DNA of 34,055 bases, taken from assembly GCA_934278005.1 (NCBI GenBank), contig CAKQWG010000009.1, forward strand, positions 1 through 34,055. The letters are read 5' to 3'. The notes under the pieces were generated by a model. That model was not told the origin of the DNA. It made no database searches and was given only the letters and a program-made list of their open reading frames with translations. This DNA comes from an uncultured Pirellulaceae bacterium. Its GTDB lineage: Bacteria > Planctomycetota > Planctomycetia > Pirellulales > Pirellulaceae. Positions 17,140-26,751 of the stretch are shown one piece after another. Numbering within the stretch: the first letter of the stretch is position 1; every line of letters starts with the position of its first letter. The position numbers and the translations under genes were made by a program.

Positions 17140-17907
17140 ATGCGGCTTATGAAACACACGATTTTAATCACCGGAGCGGGCAGCGGCCTGGGCCGCGGAT
17201 TGGCCATCGCGCTCGCGCAACAAGGTCACTCGCTGTTGATCACGGACGTCGATCTAACGCGGGCTGAGTCGGTGGCTGAAGAAATCGTAGCTCAGCGCGG
17301 GGCCGCAGTGGCGCATCGCCTGGACGTAACTTGCGAAAGCGACGTACAGCGGGCTTTTGGCGAACATGGTCCGGTGGGTGTGCTGATCAACAATGCTGGT
17401 CTGCAACACGTCGCTGCGGTGGATGAATTTCCGATCGAGCAATGGGAACGACTGTTCGATGTGATGGTCAAGGGAACGTTCCTGATGACCCGCTCAGCCC
17501 TGCGGGGCATGCGCGCGGAGGGCTTCGGACGCATCATTCATATCGGCTCAATTCACTCGCTGGTCGCTTCGCCCTACAAAGCCGCCTACACGGCCGCCAA
17601 GCATTCGCTGCTGGGCTTCTCTAAGGTGGTGGCCCTGGAGACCGCTGGCAGCGACATCACCAGCAACGTGATTTGCCCGGCCTACATCCGCACCCCGCTG
17701 GTCGACGCTCAGGTCGGCGACCAAGCTCGCGCACGCGGCATCTCTGAGCAACGCGTCATCGAAGACGTGATGCTCGCGCCAATGCCGAAAAGGACATTCA
17801 TCAGTTGCGAAGAGGTAGCCGCGGCGATCAGCTATTTGATCAGTCCTCTTGCGCGCAACGTGACCGGACAAACGATCACGATCGATGGAGGTTGGACGGC
17901 GCAATGA
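17140..17907 (+). CDS. Short-chain dehydrogenase, probable 3-hydroxybutyrate dehydrogenase
   Basis: A 255-residue NAD(P)-dependent SDR. The cofactor loop is TGAGSGLGRG (11-20), NNAG is at 84-87, and the catalytic set is S137, Y150 and K154 (YTAAK). It ends with TGQTITIDGGWTAQ as in BdhA-like enzymes, including the family's PAYIRTPLVDAQ segment that lines the active site. BdhA oxidises D-3-hydroxybutyrate to acetoacetate, the substrate proposed for the preceding ligase. ATG 17140 lies one base after the ligase stop; ATG 17149 is an equally good start. The 3' end overlaps the permease start by four bases (ATGA). Specificity is inferred from sequence type plus operon context. Confidence 0.85.
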   Translation: MRLMKHTILITGAGSGLGRGLAIALAQQGHSLLITDVDLTRAESVAEEIVAQRGAAVAHRLDVTCESDVQRAFGEHGPVGVLINNAGLQHVAAVDEFPIEQWERLFDVMVKGTFLMTRSALRGMRAEGFGRIIHIGSIHSLVASPYKAAYTAAKHSLLGFSKVVALETAGSDITSNVICPAYIRTPLVDAQVGDQARARGISEQRVIEDVMLAPMPKRTFISCEEVAAAISYLISPLARNVTGQTITIDGGWTAQ

Positions 17908-19301
17908 GTTTACTGATCATCTTGGCGTCTCTCAGTTTTTTGATGTTGGCCGCTTATCGCGGTTACAGCGTGATCTTGTTTGCACCGCTGGCAGCGATGG
18001 GAGCCGTCCTGTTGACCGATCCGGCGGAGGTGGCGCCGATGTTCACTGGCCTGTTCATGGAGAAGATGGCGGGCTTTCTCAAGCTCTACTTTCCGATCTT
18101 CTTGCTGGGTGCCCTGTTTGGCAAAACGATGGAACTGTCAGGCTTTGCCAAGTCGATCGCATCGGCGATTATTGCTCTTCTGGGCCGCGAGCGCAGTGTG
18201 CTAAGCATTGTGGCGGTGAGCGCCTTGTTGACCTATGGCGGCGTGTCGTTGTTTGTGGCGGTGTTTGCGGTCTATCCCTTTGCGGCTGAATTGTTCCGCC
18301 AAAGCGGTATTCCCAAGCGATTGATTCCGGCCACGATCGCCCTAGGAGCGTTTAGCTTCACTATGGACGCCTTGCCTGGCACGCCACAGATCCAGAACGT
18401 GATCCCAGCTGCTTTCTTCAAAACTAACATTTACGCCGCGCCGTGGCTGGGAATCGCGGGCAGCTTATTTGTATGCGTAGTAGGAATGATCTATCTGCAA
18501 TTCCGCTGCGCTCACGCTGTGGCCAAAGAGGAGGGGTACGGAGACAGACTTCTCAATGAACCCGAACCGTATTACCAAGCGACTCTCCCGTCGGCCTGGA
18601 TCGCCATCCTACCGCTGGCCCTCGTAGCCATTACCAACAAGATACTGACTGCGGTTATTCCGCAGCTATACGACCAGCAGCACACGTTCTCACCTTCCGT
18701 GGTAGGTGCGTCGGAACCCATCCAACAAGAGGTTGCCAAGCTGTCCGCGATCTGGTCGATCGAGGCGGCACTGCTGATGGGCATCCTAGCTGTATTGTTA
18801 TTGGCGTGGAAGCAAGTCCGCGACAAGCTGGCTGAAGGCACGAAGCCGGCCATCTCAGGCGCGATCCTAGCCGCATCCAATACCGCCTCAGAGTACGGTT
18901 TTGGCGCTGTGATTGCGGCTCTTCCCGGATTTTTAATTGTCTCCAATGCGTTGAAGGCCATACCGAACCCGTTGGTAAACGAAGCGGTAACTGTGACCGC
19001 CCTGGCTGGCATTACCGGCTCCGCCTCGGGAGGCTTGAGCATTGCACTGGCAGCTATGTCGGAATCGTTTATTGAAAACGCTCGCGCGGCGGGCATCCCG
19101 ATGGAGGTGCTGCATCGCGTGGCGGCAATGGCCAGCGGTGGTATGGACACGCTGCCGCATAATGGTGCCGTCATCACAGTCCTGGCTGTTACTGGGCTAA
19201 CCCATCGTCAAGCGTACGGCGATATTTTCGCAATCACCCTCATCAAGACGGTCGCGGTATTCGCAGTGATCGGTCTGTATCATGCGACTGGTTGGGTTTG
19301 A
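17904..19301 (+). CDS. GntP-family permease, probably for 3-hydroxybutyrate
   Basis: A 465-residue inner-membrane transporter with roughly 12 hydrophobic segments. It belongs to the GntP family (gluconate and related hydroxy-acid permeases), shown by LFGKTMELSGFAKSIA near residue 74, the MDALPGTPQIQNVIPAAF motif near 153, and the C-terminal SGGMDTLPHNGAVIT near 411. The D-3-hydroxybutyrate permeases of some bacteria belong to this family and lie beside bdhA, as here. It is translated in coupling with the SDR gene (ATGA). As the fourth gene it completes a self-contained uptake and degradation pathway. The frame's upstream extension to 17805 overlaps the SDR in another frame and is discarded. 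Confidence 0.88.
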   Translation: MSLLIILASLSFLMLAAYRGYSVILFAPLAAMGAVLLTDPAEVAPMFTGLFMEKMAGFLKLYFPIFLLGALFGKTMELSGFAKSIASAIIALLGRERSVLSIVAVSALLTYGGVSLFVAVFAVYPFAAELFRQSGIPKRLIPATIALGAFSFTMDALPGTPQIQNVIPAAFFKTNIYAAPWLGIAGSLFVCVVGMIYLQFRCAHAVAKEEGYGDRLLNEPEPYYQATLPSAWIAILPLALVAITNKILTAVIPQLYDQQHTFSPSVVGASEPIQQEVAKLSAIWSIEAALLMGILAVLLLAWKQVRDKLAEGTKPAISGAILAASNTASEYGFGAVIAALPGFLIVSNALKAIPNPLVNEAVTVTALAGITGSASGGLSIALAAMSESFIENARAAGIPMEVLHRVAAMASGGMDTLPHNGAVITVLAVTGLTHRQAYGDIFAITLIKTVAVFAVIGLYHATGWV

Positions 19302-19441
19302 CCGCGGAGGACAGCCAAATTATTGGGTGCACCGGGTGCTTCCGCACGCTAGGCAGAAGACAGGCACGTGGTGCAGGCGACGAGGCGAGAGCATAGAATA
19401 ATCTAACCTGCCTGAACACACAGCCTACTTCTGGGCCTAGC

Positions 19442-20332
19442 GTGAACCAACTGACACAAGACAACCTACCGCTGCTCTGTCTCCGCCTGGGCGCATTTCT
19501 ATGCTTTGCCGGTTGGACATGGGTGCACTTCTACTGGGAAGCACCTTACGGCGTACTGCTCTGGCAAGAGTCCACCTTCGAGCTGGCGACTCGCTTTGGC
19601 GTGAGCTGGGAAGACTTTGTGGGATCCGGTTCTGACGATGGCTTGGTGCAGCGGTGGATCGCTCGGCTGTGGTGGCTGTACCTAGCGTGCACGGCACTGA
19701 CTCTGACGGTTGGAAAAAAGTCTCGGCTACAGATGGCCGCGTTAGTGGGTGGTAGCGGATTGCTCGTCATGCTGAGCTGCGCGCAGTATGCTGCCGCCCA
19801 GTATCAGTTACCGATGTTCGTCGAGCATGGGGCGCAGATGTTGATACCGATTCTCCTGGTCCTGGCACTGGCTTTGGGCGTTCGTCAGCGAATTACGGTG
19901 ATGACTGCTATACTCGCAGTGAGCATGACTTTCGCCGGGCATGGCAGTTATGCACTCGGGCTGTGGCCGACACCAGGGAATTTTTATGCGATGACAACGC
20001 TGGTTCTGGGGGTTGATTATCCCACGGCCCAGGCCGTGCTGAGGGCCGCAGGCATCGTCGATCTTTTGGTCTGTGTCGGGATTTGCATTCCCTATACGCG
20101 CCAAGCCAGCGCGCTGTATGCCACTGCTTGGGGATTGTTAACCGCTGTCGCTCGACCGATGGCAGGCATGTCTTGGGAGCTTAACTACTGGGGAGCTGAT
20201 CAGTTCCTACACGAAGCGGTGCTGCGGGCACCACACTTTCTGATTCCTTTATATCTGTTTTTAATCTGGCGGCGACCGCGCTCCTCGCAAACTTTGACCA
20301 ATAGGCAAACCAATGAACTTGCAGACCTTTAA
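19442..20332 (+). CDS. Polytopic membrane protein of unknown function
   Basis: A 296-residue integral membrane protein with about seven to eight hydrophobic helices (for example LCLRLGAFLCFAGWTWVHFY near residue 12, LIPILLVLALALGV near 134, APHFLIPLYLFLIW near 263) and many Trp and Tyr residues. No motif allows a confident family call. It starts with GTG, 43 bases after a TAGAAT hexamer. Its 3' end overlaps the following exported phosphoesterase gene by 20 bases, so the two are probably one transcription unit. Whether they cooperate is unknown. Confidence 0.7.
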   Translation: MNQLTQDNLPLLCLRLGAFLCFAGWTWVHFYWEAPYGVLLWQESTFELATRFGVSWEDFVGSGSDDGLVQRWIARLWWLYLACTALTLTVGKKSRLQMAALVGGSGLLVMLSCAQYAAAQYQLPMFVEHGAQMLIPILLVLALALGVRQRITVMTAILAVSMTFAGHGSYALGLWPTPGNFYAMTTLVLGVDYPTAQAVLRAAGIVDLLVCVGICIPYTRQASALYATAWGLLTAVARPMAGMSWELNYWGADQFLHEAVLRAPHFLIPLYLFLIWRRPRSSQTLTNRQTNELADL

Positions 20333-22172
20333 ACCACGCCTTTTCTGCTGTGCCCTAGTGCTCTTCGCCGGGACACCCGCGCTGGCTCAGCAGGCTCAAT
20401 CCAAGCGACCGACCCCGGCTGTTCTGGCGATACCCCAAGTAGATCGCAGCCAAGTCATCTGTTTCGCGCTGTACACGGTGCACCACAACACACTTAAACT
20501 GACTGCACAACTCTATCCGTTGGCATCCAGCGATTCTAAAACCGTGCGCCTGGAAGTTCAGCAACAGGGCAAGTGGGTCGAGGTCGCCCGCACGAACGTC
20601 ATCGAAGCGGGCTGGACAGCTCCGTTTCGAGTAGAAAACTGGAACGATACTGAGCCCTGTTCCTACCGAGTGCTGCATGGCAGCGAAGCAAAGTACGAGG
20701 GAGTGATCCGCAAGAATCCGAAAGATAAAGACGAGATCATCGTCGTCGGATTCACGGGCAATTCCATTCAGCCCGCTCACGGTGGCGATATTTCACGCCA
20801 GGACCTGATCGACAATGTTAAGCGGGTTGACGCTGACATACTGTTCTTCTCCGGGGATCAAGTCTATGACCACAATCGACACTACGCAGCTTGGCTGAAA
20901 TTTGGCAGAGACTTTGGTGACATCATCAAAGACCGCCCGACCATCTGTCTGCCCGATGATCATGACGTCGGGCAACCAAATCTGTGGGGTGAGAGCGGAA
21001 AGATTTCTACGCTTAGCGGCGCCGCCGACGGTGGCTATGCGCAGCCGGGAGTGTACGTCCAGGAAGTCGAACGCGCCCAGACCAGCCACCTCCCGGACCC
21101 AGTCGATCCTCAAAAGATTGGTCAGGGCATTGGCGTTTATTTCACCAACTTAAACTGGGGCAATATTGATTTTGCCATTCTCGAAGATCGCAAGTTCAAA
21201 ACTGGACCTGCCGGCCGGGTTCCCAAACAAGGTCCGCGGCCTGATCATATTCGCAATCCAGACTACGATCCGGCCAGCGTTGACGTCGACGGTGCCATCC
21301 TACTGGGCCAGCGCCAGCTCAGTTTTCTTAATGATTGGGCTCAGGACTGGCGCGATGCAAAGCTGAAGGTTGCCCTGTCGCAAACCATTTTCTGCGGGGG
21401 AGCCCACATTCATGGAGATGCCAATGGACGCTTGCATGCCGACATGGACTCCAACGGCTGGCCGCAGACCGGGCGGAACCGCGCCCTGCGTGCGCTGCGC
21501 AAGGCATTCGCTTTCCACTATGCTGGCGATCAACACTTGGCCACGATCTTTCAACATGGCGTCGACGAGCATCGTGACGCTATTTGGTCGTTTTGTGTTC
21601 CGTCGATTGCCAACCTTTACCTCCGCTGGTGGGAACCGCTCGAAGCCGGAGAAAATCGAGAGCCAGGCAGTCCTGCATACACGGGCGATCTGCTCGATGG
21701 TTTTGATAATAAGGTGACCAACTTCGCCGCGGCCAACCCTGATAAAAAGCCAGCCGGCAATTTGTTAAACACGCGTGCAGCTGGCTTTGGAATCGTACGC
21801 CTGAACACCGCAACTCGGCAGATCACTATGGAATGTTGGCCACGCAACGTGGACATCAGCGACTCCGCTGCCGCGCAGTACCCTGGTTGGCCGCGCACTA
21901 TCTCACAGTTTGACAACTACAATCCGCCCTCCTGGGGCCAGCTTGGCGAGCTGGCATTTGATGTTGAATCACCCGTCGTGCAGCTCGTCGATACCGCCAG
22001 CGGGGAAATCCTGTACACCGTCCGCGCCAATGGAAACTCATTTGTTGCGCGGGCTCCTCGGGGAAAAAGATTCACTATTAAAGCTGGTAAGGATGCACCT
22101 GACGAGATCGTGACCACAGACGCTCAGGTCGGCGTTGAGCGCCAATTAGAGGTGCGACTTAGCGACAAGTAA
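20313..22172 (+). CDS. Exported PhoD-like metallophosphoesterase
   Basis: A 619-residue exported protein with a Sec signal peptide (hydrophobic LFCCALVLFAGTPALA, residues 10-25, cleavage after ALA). The core resembles PhoD-type alkaline phosphatases: a strand-turn VGFTGNSIQPAHGGD near 145, the metal motif SGDQVYDHN (170-178), PDDHDVGQPN (204-213), and late histidine motifs AFHYAGDQH near 400. The N-terminal 120 residues look like a beta-sandwich. PhoD enzymes cleave phosphodiesters and phosphomonoesters outside the cytoplasm, often under phosphate starvation. The substrate here is unknown and no Pho-box was identified. Confidence 0.8.
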   Translation: MNLQTFKPRLFCCALVLFAGTPALAQQAQSKRPTPAVLAIPQVDRSQVICFALYTVHHNTLKLTAQLYPLASSDSKTVRLEVQQQGKWVEVARTNVIEAGWTAPFRVENWNDTEPCSYRVLHGSEAKYEGVIRKNPKDKDEIIVVGFTGNSIQPAHGGDISRQDLIDNVKRVDADILFFSGDQVYDHNRHYAAWLKFGRDFGDIIKDRPTICLPDDHDVGQPNLWGESGKISTLSGAADGGYAQPGVYVQEVERAQTSHLPDPVDPQKIGQGIGVYFTNLNWGNIDFAILEDRKFKTGPAGRVPKQGPRPDHIRNPDYDPASVDVDGAILLGQRQLSFLNDWAQDWRDAKLKVALSQTIFCGGAHIHGDANGRLHADMDSNGWPQTGRNRALRALRKAFAFHYAGDQHLATIFQHGVDEHRDAIWSFCVPSIANLYLRWWEPLEAGENREPGSPAYTGDLLDGFDNKVTNFAAANPDKKPAGNLLNTRAAGFGIVRLNTATRQITMECWPRNVDISDSAAAQYPGWPRTISQFDNYNPPSWGQLGELAFDVESPVVQLVDTASGEILYTVRANGNSFVARAPRGKRFTIKAGKDAPDEIVTTDAQVGVERQLEVRLSDK

Positions 22173-22212
22173 GGACCGGTGGAGCAGTCCACGACACTAC
22201 TGTGCTAGCCAT

Positions 22213-22884
22213 CTATTGCTGCAAACGACCGCTGTCTAAGTTGAGATATTCTATGGTGCGCGCGTTGACCCTTTCGTGAAATTCGCGCAGCGTGCGCAGG
22301 TAGGAGTAGCGGACTAGCCCCAAGCAAGCCACTAGGCTGGCGAAAGCTAGTGCCAGCACGATGGGTGATGATGACCACAGCATCTGCGCCCGCTGCCGAA
22401 TGTGAGCACCGCCAGTGGTCGACCGACTGCGCGACCAGTTGAAGAATTTGTCATCGATGTGTCGCTGGCGTAGGCCGCTCTTGAAATCAGTAGGGTTGTC
22501 TAAGAAGGCTGACCAAACGTCGGGCATTAATCCTACTGGAAAGAGAAAGATGTGGATGACAAATACGCCTCCCGTGCCGATAAAAGCTGCGATCAGAAAA
22601 GCTGCCCATAGGTCGCTGCGAATCCTGCCCAATGCCCGACGCTCCCGCCACGCACGCCGCCGCGATCGACTTCCGTCCAAGCGAAAACAATTGGCTTGTG
22701 ACTGCGTTTGCAATGACTTTGGAATATTGCTAATTAACAGTTCGATGCAAACATAGATGGTGCATATTTCGGTGGCGACCAACACCATCCAAAAGCTCAG
22801 GCCGCGCATAAAAAACAGAGCCACCGCCGCGATTGCGATGAACATAATGTGCTTGGAGAACGACCGCTCTTGACTCATTGCCAT
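22213..22884 (-). CDS. Small membrane protein of unknown function
   Basis: A 223-residue protein with four hydrophobic stretches (IMFIAIAAVALFFM near residue 13, FWMVLVATEICTIYVCIELL near 31, LWAAFLIAAFIGTGGVFVIH near 91, SPIVLALAFASLVACLGLVR near 173) separated by Arg-rich loops. I recognise no family. A TAGAAT hexamer lies 30 bases upstream of the start on the same strand. It stands alone, about 270 bases after the response regulator gene, and need not share its transcript. Confidence 0.65.
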   Translation of the reverse strand: MAMSQERSFSKHIMFIAIAAVALFFMRGLSFWMVLVATEICTIYVCIELLISNIPKSLQTQSQANCFRLDGSRSRRRAWRERRALGRIRSDLWAAFLIAAFIGTGGVFVIHIFLFPVGLMPDVWSAFLDNPTDFKSGLRQRHIDDKFFNWSRSRSTTGGAHIRQRAQMLWSSSPIVLALAFASLVACLGLVRYSYLRTLREFHERVNARTIEYLNLDSGRLQQ

Positions 22885-23034
22885 TTGGGAAACTCCGCGA
22901 GGTGGGGAGGCTCATTCTACTTTATAGAGAATTTGCATGAGTCGACAAATCTCAAAATAGTGCCGATGAGTTGTCGTATCGCTCAATGAGCATTGTTGCG
23001 TTTTGCGTTTGTCCACCGCGCCACGGCAGCAGGC

Positions 23035-23142
23035 CCCACGCTAGCGCGTTGGGTTAGCGGGCCCCACGCTAGCGCGTTGGGTTAGCGGGCCCCACGCTAG
23101 CGCGTTGGGTTAGCGGGACCCACGCTAGCGCGTTGGGTTAGC
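23035..23142. repeat. Four tandem copies of a 28-bp GCTAGC repeat
   Basis: Three complete 28-base units and a fourth of 24 bases, beginning CCCACGCTAGCGCGTTGG and nearly identical to one another. Each contains the palindromic core ACGCTAGCGCGT. The array ends 12 bases past the response regulator stop. A related 28-base unit occurs at 26658-26807, upstream of the partner kinase. There are no spacers, so this is not CRISPR; it resembles a dispersed REP-like family. Confidence 0.9.
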
Positions 23143-23154
23143 AGGAACAGCTTG

Positions 23155-24516
23155 TTACTGGGGGGCGTTGTGCTTTAGCTTTTGCTGCAGGCTCTGGCGA
23201 TGGATCCCAAGCCGGCGGGCGGCGGCGGTGATGTTGCCTGATTCTAACTGTAAGGCCCGCTCGATGGCGAAGCTTTCAAACTCTTCCAAAAGCTGATTTT
23301 TAGCTTCGGTTAGTGGAAGATCCAGGTATTTTTCAAACGGTGCCTGTTCGGCATGTTCTTTACTTACCTGCAAACCTAGATCGTGGCGAGTGATACCGGG
23401 ATCGTTCGCCATGGCACAGGCCGCTTCCACGCGTTGCTTCAGCTCGCGTACATTGCCCGGCCAAGTGTGTTGCAATAAGGCTGTCATTGCATCCGCCGTG
23501 AAATGTCGCTCGCTTGCCTGCCCCCGCGCAAGGAAATGACTAGCTAGTAATACTAAATCCTCATGACGCTGACGAAGCGGCGGTATGCACAGTTCGATGC
23601 CGCGCAGGCGAAAGTACAAATCTGTCCGAAAAAGTTTCTCCTGTATAGCTTGCTCTAGATTCTGATGCGTGGCGCTGATAACGCGCACGTCAGTCTGTAT
23701 GCACTGTTCAGATCCAACAGGTTGGACCAATCCTTCTTGCAGCACGCGCAACAATCGCGTTTGAACGGACGTCGGCATGTCGCCAATCTCGTCTAAAAAC
23801 AAGGTTCCGCCATGGGCTTGGCGAAAGACTCCGTCGCGCGGTCGATCGGCTCCCGTGAAGGCTCCTTTCACATGTCCGAACAGTTCGCTCTCGATTAACG
23901 AAGCGCTGATGGCGGCGGTATTGACGGCGACGTAGGGGCCGTTAGCGCGTGGACTAGCCCGATGCAGTTCGCGGGCTACGAGCTCCTTGCCTGTGCCACT
24001 TTCGCCTCGGATCAGGATCGGCAGGGTGGTGCTAGCGGCGCGCGGAATGTTCGCAAACAACTGCTTCATCGAACTACTGACTCCGAGCAGTGCACCCATC
24101 CCTTGCGGCAAAGCCAGCTGAGATTGCATTTCGGCGACTTGCCGCTGCAGTGCCACCCGTCGCTCACTCTGCCGTGCAATTGCCCGCACTCGCTCGACCT
24201 CATAGGGCTTAGTCAAGTAGTCATCCGCCCCGGCCCGAATGCACTCGATAGCTTGCTCCACTGTGTCGTGGGCCGTTACCACGATGATCTCCGGCTTGCG
24301 GACGGCCGAATCTTCAGCGATGCGTTGCAACAGGGCCAGGCCGGACAGACGGGGCATGTTCAGATCTAGGTACAGCAGATCGGGGGATTGCTGCTGTATC
24401 ACGCTCCAAGCCTGCTCGCCATCCTGGGCTTCAATGATTTCACGAGTTTCGCTGGATAGGGCTTTGACCATGCCATAACGCGCATTGGCTTCGTCGTCCG
24501 CGATCAAAATTATCAT
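23155..24516 (-). CDS. NtrC-family sigma-54 response regulator
   Basis: A 453-residue regulator with three domains. The receiver (1-115) has the acidic pair D7/D8, phospho-acceptor D51 in LDLNMP, and K102. The AAA+ sigma-54 interaction domain (about 140-370) has Walker A GESGTGKE (170-177), GAFTGA (217-222), and Walker [13 protein letters not shown] Fis-type helix-turn-helix ends the protein ([20 protein letters not shown]). It should activate promoters of the -24/-12 type when phosphorylated by the kinase encoded just upstream, whose stop codon overlaps its ATG (24513-24516). All catalytic and sigma-54 contact motifs appear intact. Targets are unknown. Confidence 0.95.
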   Translation of the reverse strand: MIILIADDEANARYGMVKALSSETREIIEAQDGEQAWSVIQQQSPDLLYLDLNMPRLSGLALLQRIAEDSAVRKPEIIVVTAHDTVEQAIECIRAGADDYLTKPYEVERVRAIARQSERRVALQRQVAEMQSQLALPQGMGALLGVSSSMKQLFANIPRAASTTLPILIRGESGTGKELVARELHRASPRANGPYVAVNTAAISASLIESELFGHVKGAFTGADRPRDGVFRQAHGGTLFLDEIGDMPTSVQTRLLRVLQEGLVQPVGSEQCIQTDVRVISATHQNLEQAIQEKLFRTDLYFRLRGIELCIPPLRQRHEDLVLLASHFLARGQASERHFTADAMTALLQHTWPGNVRELKQRVEAACAMANDPGITRHDLGLQVSKEHAEQAPFEKYLDLPLTEAKNQLLEEFESFAIERALQLESGNITAAARRLGIHRQSLQQKLKHNAPQ

Positions 24517-26612
24517 GCGCGATCTTTCCTGAGATTCACTTCATCTTCAGCGGCTGACCATTGCTTAAATTCTACGATGAACTCCGTGCCCGCTTCCAAG
24601 GAGCTCTGACAGCTCAATTTACCATCAAGCTCGCGGACGCGCTCGGACACAACGTACAATCCCAAACCGGTGCCATCGACCTTGGCCGTCACAAAGGGCT
24701 GAAACAGACTGGCGCGAATGGCCGGGTCGATTCCCGGACCGTTGTCCTTGACTTGCAGCTGCACGCTGCCATCGAATTGCCGTGAGTGCACTTCGACTGC
24801 TCCCGCCGGGCAACCACGCACAGCTTCCACTGCGTTGCGAATCAGGTTGAACATAATTTCGCTCAGCGCGGCATCGCTGCCAGCCACTGCTATTTGCTCT
24901 GCTTGCAAGTCAGTGGTCAACTGAACGTGGTACTGACGGGCCAACTGTTCTAAGATCGGCAGCAGCCGTGCCACAACTCGATCCGGCTCGGTAAATGGTC
25001 GGGTGCAGTCAGCCGGTTTGGCATAATCGAGCAAACGCTGAGTGGTTTGCGTCAAACGATCGATTTCAGATACGATAATCTCCACGTCGCGATGGTGAGG
25101 ATCGCCGGCCGGCAAATCCTCTTTGAGCAGCGTAGCGATCGTGCGCATAGAAGACAGCGGATTGCGCAGTTCATGAGCTAGGGAACCAGCGATTAAGCCT
25201 AGCACTGACAGCTTCTCTTGCTGCATCATGCGCCGCTCGGCCATGGAACGCTGCTCCTCGACACTGCGATTGTGCAGTGTCACGGCAAATTGCTCCAGCA
25301 GTAGCACCAGTGAACTAAGGGATTCGTCACTTAAGCGATCGTTGCGATTGCGATTGCCGATTAAGACCACTCCTTGGATCGACTGAAAATCTAGCCGAAA
25401 GGCCCACATGGCGCCTACCCGCTCCATCGCATGGCACAGCTCGCGGTCCTCAACCAGGCTACGGTCAAACACGGGACGATCTTGCTGCGCAAGCATCGAT
25501 GCGATGTGTGCCCGAGCCTCATCCATGGGCGATTGGCTGGGGTCAGCTATATCTCCGCACAGCCAGACGTGAGCCGATTCAACGTCGATGTCCGACACCA
25601 GCGATCGTGCTAACCAGCTTCTGATCTCAGCGGCTGGTTGCAATGCATGGCGAGATAGCTGGAGCGAAAGCTGCCGAGTTCTATCGCGAATGTACAGCAG
25701 GTCCGTGCTGACTAAATAGCGTGAAGCCTCGGAGAATCGCCGTCGCAAAGGACGCCAGGCAAGTATGAGCCCGATCAACAACACGAATTCCAGAATGACA
25801 AAGTCGACATTCGATTCTCTCTGCAGCTTGTCCGTCAGCGGCCGAATGAACTGCTGGTGCATCAATACTACGACCACGAGGAAAGCGCCGTAGATCAACG
25901 TTCGCTCGACCACCAGCGGCATCAGTCGTTGGCGAAGGGTATGCCAGACCACCAGCGAAACCGCCACTGACGGCGAGAGGCTGGTCATCACGCGCACCCA
26001 TGGCTCCCAGGCGGTGGCGCGGGCCAGGTAGACATAGATCACCGCCAGTCCAGCCAGGCCAATCAATGTGCCGGTGAATTGCAAGAGCATCGCGCGATTG
26101 TTGACTGAGGTGGAATGCCGTCGCCAGTGCAGCATGAGTCCCGAAGAGACGGCTATCGCGCACAAAGCCCACAGCAAATATCCATTAACAAAAGGAGTGA
26201 CGTTTTCAAAGAAGCTCTCGCCGGGCCCAAATGCAATGCCCCAGATCACCCACGGTGCCACCAGTAGCGGCAGATACAGCAGTGCGTAGAGCAGCGACCA
26301 CTTCACACGTGGATCGAAACCGGTGTGGTTCAGACGCGCCGCCGCGTGTAGGACTGTCGATGGTAGCAACAGTAGCGACACTCCCATCAGGCAGCGGAAC
26401 AATCGATCCCAGTTGTCAATGGACGCCGCTTGGCTATTGAGCAGCAGCGCATGAAAGAAACTGGCCGAGTGCAGCAGCCAGGTGCCTAGTGCCAGCAGGC
26501 TCAGCCATAAAGGTACACGCGGCCGATTGACCCGTTCGATGATGATCAACAGCAGGACCGTGTCGACTACGGTAGCGAGCCCGAGGAGAAAAACTTCGAT
26601 TTGTCCAAACAT
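24513..26612 (-). CDS. Membrane sensor histidine kinase
   Basis: A 699-residue kinase, partner of the NtrC-type regulator. About eight hydrophobic helices fill residues 1-290; a GAF-like region spans about 310-450; then the HisKA helix with H480 (AHELRNPLSS), the N box NLIRNAVEA (589-597), G1 DNGPGID (623-629) and G2 GTGLGLYV. The integral-membrane N-terminus plus GAF layout recalls kinases of the PrsK type, though no exosortase genes are here. The stimulus is unknown; a membrane-derived signal is plausible. I start at ATG 26612 (MFGQIEVFLLGL), since the extra 14 codons to 26654 reach toward the upstream repeat cluster and do not look membrane-like. Confidence 0.93.
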   Translation of the reverse strand: MFGQIEVFLLGLATVVDTVLLLIIIERVNRPRVPLWLSLLALGTWLLHSASFFHALLLNSQAASIDNWDRLFRCLMGVSLLLLPSTVLHAAARLNHTGFDPRVKWSLLYALLYLPLLVAPWVIWGIAFGPGESFFENVTPFVNGYLLWALCAIAVSSGLMLHWRRHSTSVNNRAMLLQFTGTLIGLAGLAVIYVYLARATAWEPWVRVMTSLSPSVAVSLVVWHTLRQRLMPLVVERTLIYGAFLVVVVLMHQQFIRPLTDKLQRESNVDFVILEFVLLIGLILAWRPLRRRFSEASRYLVSTDLLYIRDRTRQLSLQLSRHALQPAAEIRSWLARSLVSDIDVESAHVWLCGDIADPSQSPMDEARAHIASMLAQQDRPVFDRSLVEDRELCHAMERVGAMWAFRLDFQSIQGVVLIGNRNRNDRLSDESLSSLVLLLEQFAVTLHNRSVEEQRSMAERRMMQQEKLSVLGLIAGSLAHELRNPLSSMRTIATLLKEDLPAGDPHHRDVEIIVSEIDRLTQTTQRLLDYAKPADCTRPFTEPDRVVARLLPILEQLARQYHVQLTTDLQAEQIAVAGSDAALSEIMFNLIRNAVEAVRGCPAGAVEVHSRQFDGSVQLQVKDNGPGIDPAIRASLFQPFVTAKVDGTGLGLYVVSERVRELDGKLSCQSSLEAGTEFIVEFKQWSAAEDEVNLRKDRA

Positions 26613-26657
26613 GCTCGCGCCCAATCGATATCGTTCGAACGTGCCGTTGCACACTCT

Positions 26658-26715
26658 GCCAGCCTAACGCGCTAGCGTAGGGTCTGTACCGCCAGCCTAA
26701 CGCGCTAGCGTAGGG
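26658..26715 (+). repeat. Two copies of GCTAGC repeat, forward
   Basis: Units begin at 26658 and 26691, each about 25 bases: GCCAGCCTAACGCGCTAGCG followed by TAGGG. They are separated by an eight-base spacer and are the inverse of the two units at 26752-26807. The intervening 36 bases (26716-26751) hold an AT-rich TTATATATAG stretch. Confidence 0.88.
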
Positions 26716-26751
26716 TTCTAAATGACTTTTGCAGATGGGTTATATATAGAA

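Noticed and set aside
23035..23142. Possible CRISPR array
   Set aside because: The 28-base units abut directly with no spacers, the core is palindromic, and no cas gene is nearby.
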